12,601 bases of DNA from Acidobacteriaceae bacterium (GTDB taxonomy: Bacteria; Acidobacteriota; Terriglobia; Terriglobales; Acidobacteriaceae). The translations under genes and the position numbers were made by a program. The stretch is from NCBI GenBank assembly GCA_003165855.1, contig PMXH01000568.1, forward strand, positions 1-12,601, read 5' to 3'. The notes under the pieces are model-generated. The model had not been told where the DNA came from and ran no database searches. It saw only the letters and a program-made list of their open reading frames with translations. Positions 1 through 6,047 of the stretch are shown one piece after another. How positions within the stretch are numbered: position 1 is the stretch's first letter; each line of letters starts with the position of its first letter.

Positions 1-750
1 TCGCGCACACTCAAGCGCTACCTTGCCGGGCGGCGTGTCGTCGACCTGAAGGGGCCGGCCGGCACCGCCCTTTCTGCCGTCGGCACCGGCCACCTGCGGA
101 CCATCACCGCCCCGGCGAAAGGAATTGTCGCGAGGCAGCGCGAGGTGAACGCGCTGGTCGAGCTACGTGTTCCATTCGAACTCGATCGCAAAGCTATCGA
201 CGACGTCGATCGCGGCGCGAACGACTCGGACTGGCAACCAGCGAAAGACGCCGCGCGGCAGATCGCCTTTGCCGAGGACGCCGCCATATTCGAGGGCTAT
301 GCCGCCGCCAGCATTGGCGGCATCCGCCCAGGAACCAGCAATCCGATCATGACGCTCCCCGCCGACGTGCGCGAGTACCCCGATGCGATTGCCCAAAGCT
401 TGAGCCGGCTGCGGCTCGTCGGTGTCAACGGCCCCTATGCCGTGCTGCTCGGTGCTGACGCCTACACCGCACTCGCCGAGACCAGCGACCACGGATACCC
501 AGTGTTAGAGCACGTCAAGCGGCTGGTGAAAGATCAAATCATCTGGGCGCCCGCCCTTGCCGGCGCTTTCGTGCTGACCACCCGTGGCGGCGATTTCGAC
601 CTGCACATCGGCCAGGACGTCTCCATCGGCTATCTCAGCCACACCGATGCCGCTGTGCGCTTGTACCTGCAGGAGACATTCACGTTCCTTCTGCTCACCA
701 CCGAGGCTGCCGTTGCGCTCGCTCCTCCCGCGAAGGCCAAGAAGGCTTGA
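1..750 (+). CDS. Encapsulin shell protein, family 1 (5' end cut by window)
   Basis: The shell protein of an encapsulin nanocompartment has the HK97 capsid fold. It self-assembles into an icosahedral cage that holds cargo such as a ferritin-like protein or a DyP peroxidase. The frame is open from base 1, giving 249 visible residues. The start RTLKRYLAGRRVV matches the Thermotoga maritima encapsulin segment near residue 25, so about 23 N-terminal residues lie outside the window; a GTG at 145 is internal. Other family features are the GP-x-G turn after VVDLKG, the FAEDAAIFEG helix, EGPY-like NGPY, the conserved RGGDFDLHIGQDVSIGY segment and ETFTF near the C-terminus. The tail is Ala/Pro/Lys-rich (PPAKAKKA). 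No cargo gene or cargo-loading peptide is seen downstream, so any cargo gene would be upstream. Recognition of the family is firm; the cargo is unknown. Confidence 0.95.
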   Translation, partial: SRTLKRYLAGRRVVDLKGPAGTALSAVGTGHLRTITAPAKGIVARQREVNALVELRVPFELDRKAIDDVDRGANDSDWQPAKDAARQIAFAEDAAIFEGYAAASIGGIRPGTSNPIMTLPADVREYPDAIAQSLSRLRLVGVNGPYAVLLGADAYTALAETSDHGYPVLEHVKRLVKDQIIWAPALAGAFVLTTRGGDFDLHIGQDVSIGYLSHTDAAVRLYLQETFTFLLLTTEAAVALAPPAKAKKA

Positions 751-931
751 CGCGGTCGGACTTTTCTCACTCTCAATTCGTTTGAGGCCGACAAGAAAAG
801 TGAGCAGTAGTGTACAGACTCGGCCAGCGTCGCCGTGGAATCCTTGGGCCGACAGGATGCCGCTCACCTGCGCCCAACAGCCTCTCGCCGTGACGGGCAC
901 TAATACAGATGAGCAGGCAGAAGGAACCACT
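751..931. other. Intergenic region between encapsulin and the WxxGxW gene
   Basis: A small perfect hairpin is visible (CTCAA at 772-776, TTGAG at 782-786), and GTCGG at 755-759 can pair with CCGAC at 788-792 around it. There is no T-run, so a terminator for the encapsulin gene is only a weak possibility. I see no convincing -35/-10 pair for the downstream gene. Confidence 0.3.
921..926 (+). promoter_or_regulatory. Ribosome binding site that decides the start at 932
   Basis: AAGGAA lies 5 nt before the ATG at 932. The reading frame stays open far upstream, back into the encapsulin gene. This site, plus the signal peptide that begins right after the ATG, fixes the start. Confidence 0.7.
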
Positions 932-2095
932 ATGCGTATTCCGGTTGCTATTCGCTCATTGCTGTTTTCGTTCGTTCTGTTAATTCTCTCCCACGGTGCA
1001 TTGGCTCAAGTCGGTATCGGCATTTCCGTCAACTTCGGTCCCCCGGCCCTTCCCGTCTATGATCAGCCAATCTGCCCCGCCGACGGCTACCTATGGACGC
1101 CCGGCTACTGGGCCTATGACGACAACGATGGATACTACTGGGTGCCTGGCACATGGGTCGAGGCGCCTCAGGTTGGCTTCCTCTGGACCCCAGGGTATTG
1201 GGGCTGGGGCGGCAACGCATTCCTTTTCCATGAAGGATATTGGGGGCCGCAGGTGGGCTTCTATGGCGGCATCAATTATGGCTTCGGCTACGGCGGTCTA
1301 GGTTATGAAGGCGGCCGCTGGGAAGGTGGTCACTTCTCCTACAACACTTACGTGAATCATGTAAACACCACCATCATTCACAACACCTACAACACTACGG
1401 TGAATATCTCCGAAACTCACGTCAGCTACAACGGCGGTACGGGAGGCGTCGAAGCGCGCCCTTCACCGCAGCAGGAGTCCTACGCGAACGAGCACCACGT
1501 CGGTCCGGTAGCCGCGCAGACGCAGCACGTTCAGGCGGCGCGGAGTAATCCCGAGCTGCGTGCTTCCGCCAACCAGGGCAAGCCGCCCATCGCGGCTACG
1601 GCCAAACCCGGTGATTTCAAAACCGGCGTTGTAGAATCCAAACAAGCAGGCGGCGAATACAAGGCTCCTCCGGCGAACGCGGCCCGCGGCAATGGAGCGC
1701 GTCCCAGCACGGAAAGTCGCCCAGCAGATACTACGCAAGCTCCGGCCAACACCAAAAATCACGCCGCAGAATTGCAGCCGCACACGTTCACGCCCCCAAA
1801 CACAGGCAACGCCGCAACCGACAAGAAGTATCAGCAACAACAGGACAAGCTAACTGCCAAACAAACGCAAGATCACCAGAAACTCCAACAGCAGCAGGAT
1901 AAAGAACACCAGCAAGCCACCAAGAAAAACTACAACGACACGCAAAAACAGCCGATGGAGCAGCAACACGCTCAACAAACGCAACAGCTTGAGCAGAAGC
2001 ACGCCACTCAGCAGAAGCAGATGGAGCAGCGCCAGGCGCCGCGCCCAACTACACCAAAGCCGGAGAGCCATCCTCCCGCGGAAAAGCCGCATTGA
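932..2095 (+). CDS. Secreted WxxGxW-repeat protein with Gln-rich C-terminal half
   Basis: The product is a 387-residue exported protein of unknown function. Residues 1-25 form a signal peptide: Arg at positions 2 and 8, a Leu/Phe-rich core and an ALA-Q cleavage site after residue 25. Residues about 51-90 contain three aromatic repeats of the type (Y/F)xWxPGxW (LWTPGYW, YWVPGTW, LWTPGYW), resembling the YXWGXW repeat family. A Gly/Tyr-rich stretch (about 91-135) and an Asn/Thr/His-rich stretch (136-165) follow. Residues about 299-370 are rich in Gln, Lys and His with QQQQDK and EQKHATQQKQ motifs, and are probably coiled coil or disordered. The end is Pro-rich. The frame is open further upstream, but that part overlaps the encapsulin gene and has no RBS. 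A surface or periplasmic role is an inference from the signal peptide; such proteins are frequent in Acidobacteriota (general knowledge). Confidence 0.85.
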   Translation: MRIPVAIRSLLFSFVLLILSHGALAQVGIGISVNFGPPALPVYDQPICPADGYLWTPGYWAYDDNDGYYWVPGTWVEAPQVGFLWTPGYWGWGGNAFLFHEGYWGPQVGFYGGINYGFGYGGLGYEGGRWEGGHFSYNTYVNHVNTTIIHNTYNTTVNISETHVSYNGGTGGVEARPSPQQESYANEHHVGPVAAQTQHVQAARSNPELRASANQGKPPIAATAKPGDFKTGVVESKQAGGEYKAPPANAARGNGARPSTESRPADTTQAPANTKNHAAELQPHTFTPPNTGNAATDKKYQQQQDKLTAKQTQDHQKLQQQQDKEHQQATKKNYNDTQKQPMEQQHAQQTQQLEQKHATQQKQMEQRQAPRPTTPKPESHPPAEKPH

Positions 2096-2301
2096 TTGCG
2101 CGCAGGCTGGGCTGAATAGCCGCTGTCTTCGCGAAATCAAGCAACCAATCGGGCTGGTAACGACTGCGTGGTATCGCTGCCGGCCCGGCACTTCCTGCTC
2201 GGTGACCTCTGACCTGGCGCACGACCCGATCCGGAACGAGTTCTCCGGTCGGTGACGGGAACAAACCACAAGAACGACAGCGCCCCACTGCCGACGACGT
2301 T
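2096..2301. other. Convergent intergenic region
   Basis: This lies between the ends of the WxxGxW gene (plus) and the PilZ gene (minus). The only structure I see is a short inverted repeat, CCGGA at 2231-2235 with TCCGG at 2244-2248, without a T-run on either side. Short open frames here have no RBS or recognisable product. No clear bidirectional terminator is visible. Confidence 0.4.
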
Positions 2302-2658
2302 CTACTGCGGGCCTGACTCAGATACGAGCGCTATTGCGCCGTCGGATTCGGATTTCAACGGAGAAAACCCGACGCCCTTGAACTCGACCGCGACCAGACA
2401 GCCCTCTACGCGGGCGACATTTCCCACACACCAATAAGGAAGTGATTCGTCGGCGTCGTGCAAGATCTTGAATTCGCAATTCACGTGATCGCCCACCGCG
2501 AGTTGAACCGGTTCTTCGAAGCGCAGAAGGACACCGCTTCCGCTCATATTCGCCGTGGTGGCACGAAGAGTTTGCTTGCTCTTGCACACCTCGACGGTTG
2601 CTCCAGCTTCGATCAGGAAACGCACTTCTATTCTTCCGTTCGTCCGATCGGGTTCCAT
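2302..2658 (-). CDS. PilZ-domain protein, putative c-di-GMP receptor
   Basis: This is a 118-residue single-domain PilZ protein. PilZ domains bind cyclic di-GMP and change partner activity, often in motility, pili or polysaccharide export. Both ligand-binding motifs are present: RxxxR as R9-IEV-R13, and N37-M-S39-G-S-G42, which matches (D/N)xSxxG. A beta-strand pattern (VLLRFEEPVQLAVGDHVNC, then a CVGNVARVE strand and VAVEFKG) completes the barrel. The start is nearly forced: an in-frame stop lies two codons upstream of the ATG, and GGGGG sits 9 nt before it. The gene follows cheA on the same strand after about 270 bp and is preceded by a sigma-28-like promoter at 2766-2792. It can therefore be transcribed apart from the che operon, probably with motility genes (inference). 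Confidence 0.88.
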   Translation of the reverse strand: MEPDRTNGRIEVRFLIEAGATVEVCKSKQTLRATTANMSGSGVLLRFEEPVQLAVGDHVNCEFKILHDADESLPYWCVGNVARVEGCLVAVEFKGVGFSPLKSESDGAIALVSESGPQ

Positions 2659-2929
2659 GGCTCATTGCCCCCATTTCGCGAACCACCATCTCCAGCCTAA
2701 GCTCTTTCTTTCGGTCTTCATTAGTGCACACAACACTTCTTTCGTTTCCCCGCCTCACTGTCTCTTAATCGGCAGCACAGGGATATCCTTTAGGCATAAA
2801 GCCGTCAGTCCAGAGGCGGCGCGGTAGTCTTTTCTTCATCTACCCCCGGGCGTAGTTTGCGCTTTGAGTTTCGGCGATCCTGCCAACCTGTCCCGGCTCA
2901 GTCGGATTGCCGTGCTGCTGAGTGATCAA
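2659..2929. other. Intergenic region between cheA and the PilZ gene
   Basis: Besides the sigma-28-like promoter at 2766-2792, this stretch holds only short inverted repeats: CTCAG 2897-2901 with CTGAG 2918-2922, and GGTAG 2823-2827 with CTACC 2840-2844. Neither is followed by a T-run on the minus strand, so no cheA terminator is called. The expected leader of about 100 nt before the PilZ start shows no riboswitch core that I recognise. Confidence 0.5.
2766..2792 (-). promoter_or_regulatory. Sigma-28 (FliA)-type promoter for the PilZ gene
   Basis: On the minus strand TAAA (2789-2792) is followed by exactly 15 nt and then GCCGATTA (2766-2773). The classical FliA consensus is TAAA-N15-GCCGATAA, so 11 of 12 defined bases and the spacing match. 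Transcription would start near 2758, about 100 nt before the PilZ ATG. It is the only such match I found in the non-coding parts of the window. Confidence 0.75.
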
Positions 2930-5272
2930 TCACCCTGGCAAGCCAACTTGAAAATCGTTCTGCGAGGTTTCCGCGGGAGGTTGCAGCGAGAACAGCTTCT
3001 CCGTATTGACAACCAGCACGGTCTTACCGTCGCCCATGATCGCGGCGCCTATGTACTCTTGCACTTTAGCCAGCACGCCGCTGAGCGGCTTGACGACGAT
3101 TTCGACTTCACCGAGGAAGTGGTCGACTACCAGGCCGTATGGCCCCGAAGCAGTCTCAATGATCGCAACGGCGAGCTCCGCCCTCCTTTCTTCCACCCGT
3201 TCAAATGACAAAGCATGCGCCAGCCAGAGCATGGGGAACACTGCCCCGCGGACGGGCGCGATCTGCTGCCCTTGTACCCTTCGGACTACCGACTTCGGAA
3301 TTTTCACCATGTTGCGGATCGTATCGATGGGCAATACGACCTCATGCCCCGATACGGCAACCCGAATCGCTTTGGATACCAGCAGGCTGGCCGGCAGCTC
3401 GATGCGGAAGCTGGTTCCTTTTCCGACTTCGCTCGTAATATGGATGGCACCATGCAGCGCCTCTACACTTGTCCGCACGACGTCCATGCCCACGCCACGG
3501 CCCGACAAGTCCGTCACCTTATCGATGGTCGAGAAACCGGCTGCGAGAATGATCTTGAAAGCCGCTTCCTCGTCCATGGCCGCGACCGCGCTCTCGGTAA
3601 GCAAGTTCTTTTCGACCGCGCGACGCTTGAGCTTTTCGGCGTCCAATCCCTTGCCGTCGTCCTTCACTTCAATCACGACATTGGAGCCTTGCGTGAAAGC
3701 GGAGAGATCGATGCGGCCCACGAGGGACTTACCCTTCTGCGCACGGTCGGCTTTCGATTCGATGCCATGATCGGCGGCGTTGCGGATGATATGCGTGAGC
3801 GGATCCCCGATGCTATCGATGACCGTCTTGTCCAACTCCGTCTCTTCGCCGCTTACATGGAGCTCGATGTTCTTGTCGAGATTTCGCGCAATGTCGCGCA
3901 CCAGCCGCGGAAAACGCTGAAACACCTGGCGCACTGGCATCATCCGGATCGACATGACGGTAGCCTGCAGATCGTCCGCCAGCCGGGAAACCTTGGCGGC
4001 GGCGTCGCGCATCTCTTTGGCCATGCTTTTCGGCGATGGTTCCCCGGCAATGCGTTCGACGCGCTCGGCGAAGGCGGGCAGCGCTCCGCGGGCAACCAGC
4101 AGTTCTCCGGCCAGCCGCATCAGGGCATCCAGCTTCGCGGAATCGACTCGGATACTGCTCGCAGCCGCTGCCGTTGCGGCTTCTACAGCAGGCAAGGTTT
4201 CCGCAGCCGCGGTGGAAGCAGGCTGCAACGAAGTTACGGCTTGCGCCGCGGGCGAATCCACCGCCAGCCTCGCCGCCTCAATGAGGAGCTTCACCTTCGG
4301 CAACCAGCCGCCATCGAGGGTTCCACCTTGCTGCGTTATCACCGCATCGAGAACTTGATGCGCGGCAGTCGTGGCTCTCGCATGCCCATGCGCTTTGCAG
4401 GCGGAGATCAGCGTTTGCGCCGCGCGGTGTGCGGTCGCCAGGCCGGGATTTTCATCTCCCGATTGGAATTGGTCGAGGGCAAAGCCCAGGGCGGTAAACG
4501 CCTGCTGCGTGGCTCCGCGGAAGCGGGCGGCCTTGCTTTCCGATTGCGCGGCGGCCGAAGGCTCCTCGCGCTCGATCGATACTCCGCAATCCTCTTCAAC
4601 AAACTGGAATACCCCCCGCACCTTGGTCTCGGGCTCGGTCGTTTCGACGTGGACTTCCCAGCGTAAGTAGCACTGTTCGGGGTCAAACGGGTCGGCGGCG
4701 AGAAGATCGCTGGCATCGCAATGGATTTCCATCTCGCCCAGATCTGTCAGCTCAAGAAGAAGAGATGCGGGGTCGGTTCCGGAAAAGAAGATCTCACGGT
4801 TCGGCTTAAAACCGATCTTGTATCGCGCCAGTCCGCCGGACGCAGTTTTCTCGGGCTTTCCGTTACCAGCAGCCTTATCCATCTCCGGCAGAAAGGGCCG
4901 TATGGCTGCGAGCACCTCGGTCTCAAGTGGCAAAGGCGTGTCGGACTCTGTACTGCCCAGCTCCAGGAGCATGACACAGCAATCGCAGGCTTTCAGGGTG
5001 GCATCGATCAGTTCGGGAGTCGTCTCCAGTTGCTGGTTGCGGATCCGGTTGAAAACCTCTTCGACATGATGCACAAAGCTCGCCAGCCTGCGGAAGCCAG
5101 CGCTCGCACCCGAGCCTTTCAGCGTGTGCATCGCGCGAAAAACTCGGTTTATCACTTCCACATTCCGGGGATCGAGTTCGAGCAGCAGCAGCGCCCCACC
5201 GAGGTCGGTGAGCAGGTCGTCCGCCTCATGACGGAAAGACGCTTGTAGTTGTTCCAGATCGCCGGAGTCCAT
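2930..5272 (-). CDS. cheA: Chemotaxis histidine kinase CheA
   Basis: This 780-residue kinase autophosphorylates in response to receptor arrays and passes phosphate to receivers and CheB. Domains in order: an N-terminal Hpt/P1 with the phospho-acceptor H49 in MHTLKGSG; a P2-position module at about 150-235 (YKIGFKPN, then GTDPASLLLELTDLG); a second Hpt-like helical segment at about 247-340 in which the His position is Gln (Q286); an Ala-rich linker; P3 dimerisation from about 373; the P4 ATPase with N-box HIIRNAADHGIE (494-505), G1 DDGKGLD (538-544) and G2 GRGVGMDVV (591-599); and a C-terminal CheW-like P5 (about 629-765). All catalytic motifs are intact. The ATG has GAGGTG and AAGG upstream. 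It begins 28 bp after the receiver gene and is the last gene of the tight cluster. The duplicated, His-less Hpt is unusual. Confidence 0.97.
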   Translation of the reverse strand: MDSGDLEQLQASFRHEADDLLTDLGGALLLLELDPRNVEVINRVFRAMHTLKGSGASAGFRRLASFVHHVEEVFNRIRNQQLETTPELIDATLKACDCCVMLLELGSTESDTPLPLETEVLAAIRPFLPEMDKAAGNGKPEKTASGGLARYKIGFKPNREIFFSGTDPASLLLELTDLGEMEIHCDASDLLAADPFDPEQCYLRWEVHVETTEPETKVRGVFQFVEEDCGVSIEREEPSAAAQSESKAARFRGATQQAFTALGFALDQFQSGDENPGLATAHRAAQTLISACKAHGHARATTAAHQVLDAVITQQGGTLDGGWLPKVKLLIEAARLAVDSPAAQAVTSLQPASTAAAETLPAVEAATAAAASSIRVDSAKLDALMRLAGELLVARGALPAFAERVERIAGEPSPKSMAKEMRDAAAKVSRLADDLQATVMSIRMMPVRQVFQRFPRLVRDIARNLDKNIELHVSGEETELDKTVIDSIGDPLTHIIRNAADHGIESKADRAQKGKSLVGRIDLSAFTQGSNVVIEVKDDGKGLDAEKLKRRAVEKNLLTESAVAAMDEEAAFKIILAAGFSTIDKVTDLSGRGVGMDVVRTSVEALHGAIHITSEVGKGTSFRIELPASLLVSKAIRVAVSGHEVVLPIDTIRNMVKIPKSVVRRVQGQQIAPVRGAVFPMLWLAHALSFERVEERRAELAVAIIETASGPYGLVVDHFLGEVEIVVKPLSGVLAKVQEYIGAAIMGDGKTVLVVNTEKLFSLQPPAETSQNDFQVGLPG

Positions 5273-5300
5273 AAACCTTGATCACCTCGGCCAAGATCGA

Positions 5301-5669
5301 TCAGCAGCGCAAGACTTTCGTCACCACCGCGAGCAACTGTTCCGGTTCGAACGGCTTTACGATCCAACCCGTGGCTCCGGCAGCTTTGCCTTCCTGCTTT
5401 TTTTCTGCCTGAGATTCCGTGGTGACCAGCACGATCGGCGTAAATCTGTATTGCGGCAGTTTTCTCAGACTGCGGAGAAGGTCGAGGCCGGTCATTACCG
5501 GCATATTGATGTCGCTGAGCACCAGATCGAAGGCCTCGGCGGAGGCTTTCTCCAGACCTTTCGAACCGTCCTCCGCTTCGACAATTTCATAGCCCGCGCG
5601 GGAAAGAGTCATCTTGACCAGTTGCCGCATGGTCGCGGAATCGTCGACTGCCAGGATCCGTTTAGGCAT
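5301..5669 (-). CDS. CheY-type single-domain response regulator
   Basis: This 122-residue receiver is the probable phosphate acceptor for the neighbouring CheA. The conserved set is complete: acidic pair D9-D10 in AVDDSATMRQ, phospho-acceptor D53 in LSDINMPVMTG, T83/T84 in VTTES, and K105 followed by P106. The SATMRQL start of helix 1 is typical of CheY proteins. There is no output domain. The frame stays open upstream, but the ATG at 5669 has GAGG at 7 nt and starts exactly at the receiver fold. Its first 61 bp overlap the 3' end of the STAS gene in another frame, and cheA follows after 28 bp. Whether it controls a flagellar motor, pili or another output cannot be read from the sequence. Confidence 0.95.
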   Translation of the reverse strand: MPKRILAVDDSATMRQLVKMTLSRAGYEIVEAEDGSKGLEKASAEAFDLVLSDINMPVMTGLDLLRSLRKLPQYRFTPIVLVTTESQAEKKQEGKAAGATGWIVKPFEPEQLLAVVTKVLRC

Positions 5670-6031
5670 GTCCGTGCCTCGCGGCTTTCGCCAGAGGTTG
5701 AGGAATTTGGGTCTGTGGATTGCGCCTCCGGCCCAGTCGAAGCGACTGGCTGCACGAAGAATTTTTCCAGTCCGCGGCGCTCCAGCGCGCCCAGAAAGCC
5801 ATCGGAGGTCTCGCCGATCTTCAACCCGCCGCTCAGGCTGCTTAACCGGCACAGAATCTGGACGATGCTGGTGTCCATCTCCTCCAGTGCATCCGCTTGC
5901 AGTCGGATACTGTGGCCCCCGGCCATTGCCGGCTGCAAGGCGTCCCAGAGATCCCGGGCCTGCTGCACGCCGAGTTTCCCCGCCAGAATCAGCTTCACTC
6001 CGTCCGCGGCAGTCTGCAGTTCAAATGGCAT
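5609..6031 (-). CDS. STAS-domain protein in chemotaxis cluster
   Basis: This 140-residue protein has a STAS domain in about residues 1-95, the fold of SpoIIAA-type anti-sigma-factor antagonists. Alternating strands and helices (VKLILAG, then ARDLWDALQPAMAG, then SIRLQADALEEMDTSIVQIL) lead to D53-T54-S55, where SpoIIAA has the D-S-S phosphorylation site. T54 would align with the phosphorylated Ser, so regulation by phosphorylation is possible but unproven. The start at 6031 has GAAGGA at 7 nt; an earlier in-frame ATG at 6064 overlaps the previous gene and lacks an RBS. The last 40 or so residues are low-complexity and overlap the receiver gene by 61 bp, so they may not be a conserved part of the fold. 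It lies 16 bp after the coiled-coil gene. No partner kinase or anti-sigma factor is nearby, and its role here is unknown. Confidence 0.82.
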   Translation of the reverse strand: MPFELQTAADGVKLILAGKLGVQQARDLWDALQPAMAGGHSIRLQADALEEMDTSIVQILCRLSSLSGGLKIGETSDGFLGALERRGLEKFFVQPVASTGPEAQSTDPNSSTSGESREARTCLNGSWQSTIPRPCGNWSR

Positions 6032-6038
6032 AGAACCG

Positions 6039-6044
6039 TCCTTC
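6039..6044 (-). promoter_or_regulatory. Ribosome binding site deciding the STAS start
   Basis: GAAGGA on the minus strand lies 7 nt before the ATG at 6031, within the 16-bp gap after the coiled-coil gene. The alternative ATG at 6064 has no comparable site. Confidence 0.7.
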
Positions 6045-6047
6045 GCT

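Noticed and set aside
145..750. Complete gene starting at GTG 145
   Set aside because: The frame is open to base 1 and the upstream codons encode conserved encapsulin residues, so the GTG is internal.
768..794. Possible sigma-28 promoter with GCCGACAA at 787-794
   Set aside because: The position 15 nt upstream reads CACT rather than TAAA, and the -10 has a C at a conserved position.
584..931. N-terminal extension of the WxxGxW gene back to 584
   Set aside because: It overlaps the encapsulin gene by about 166 bp in another frame, lacks an RBS, and would bury the clear signal peptide that begins at 932.
2231..2248. Terminator hairpin in the convergent gap
   Set aside because: The stem is only 5 bp and there is no T-run on either strand.
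2659..2760. c-di-GMP riboswitch in the PilZ leader
   Set aside because: The leader lacks the conserved GEMM-type core and tetraloop features; only short chance stems are seen.
3215..4666. Long plus-strand open frame opposite cheA
   Set aside because: It is antisense to strongly conserved CheA domains, has no recognisable domain, and is explained by high GC codon bias.
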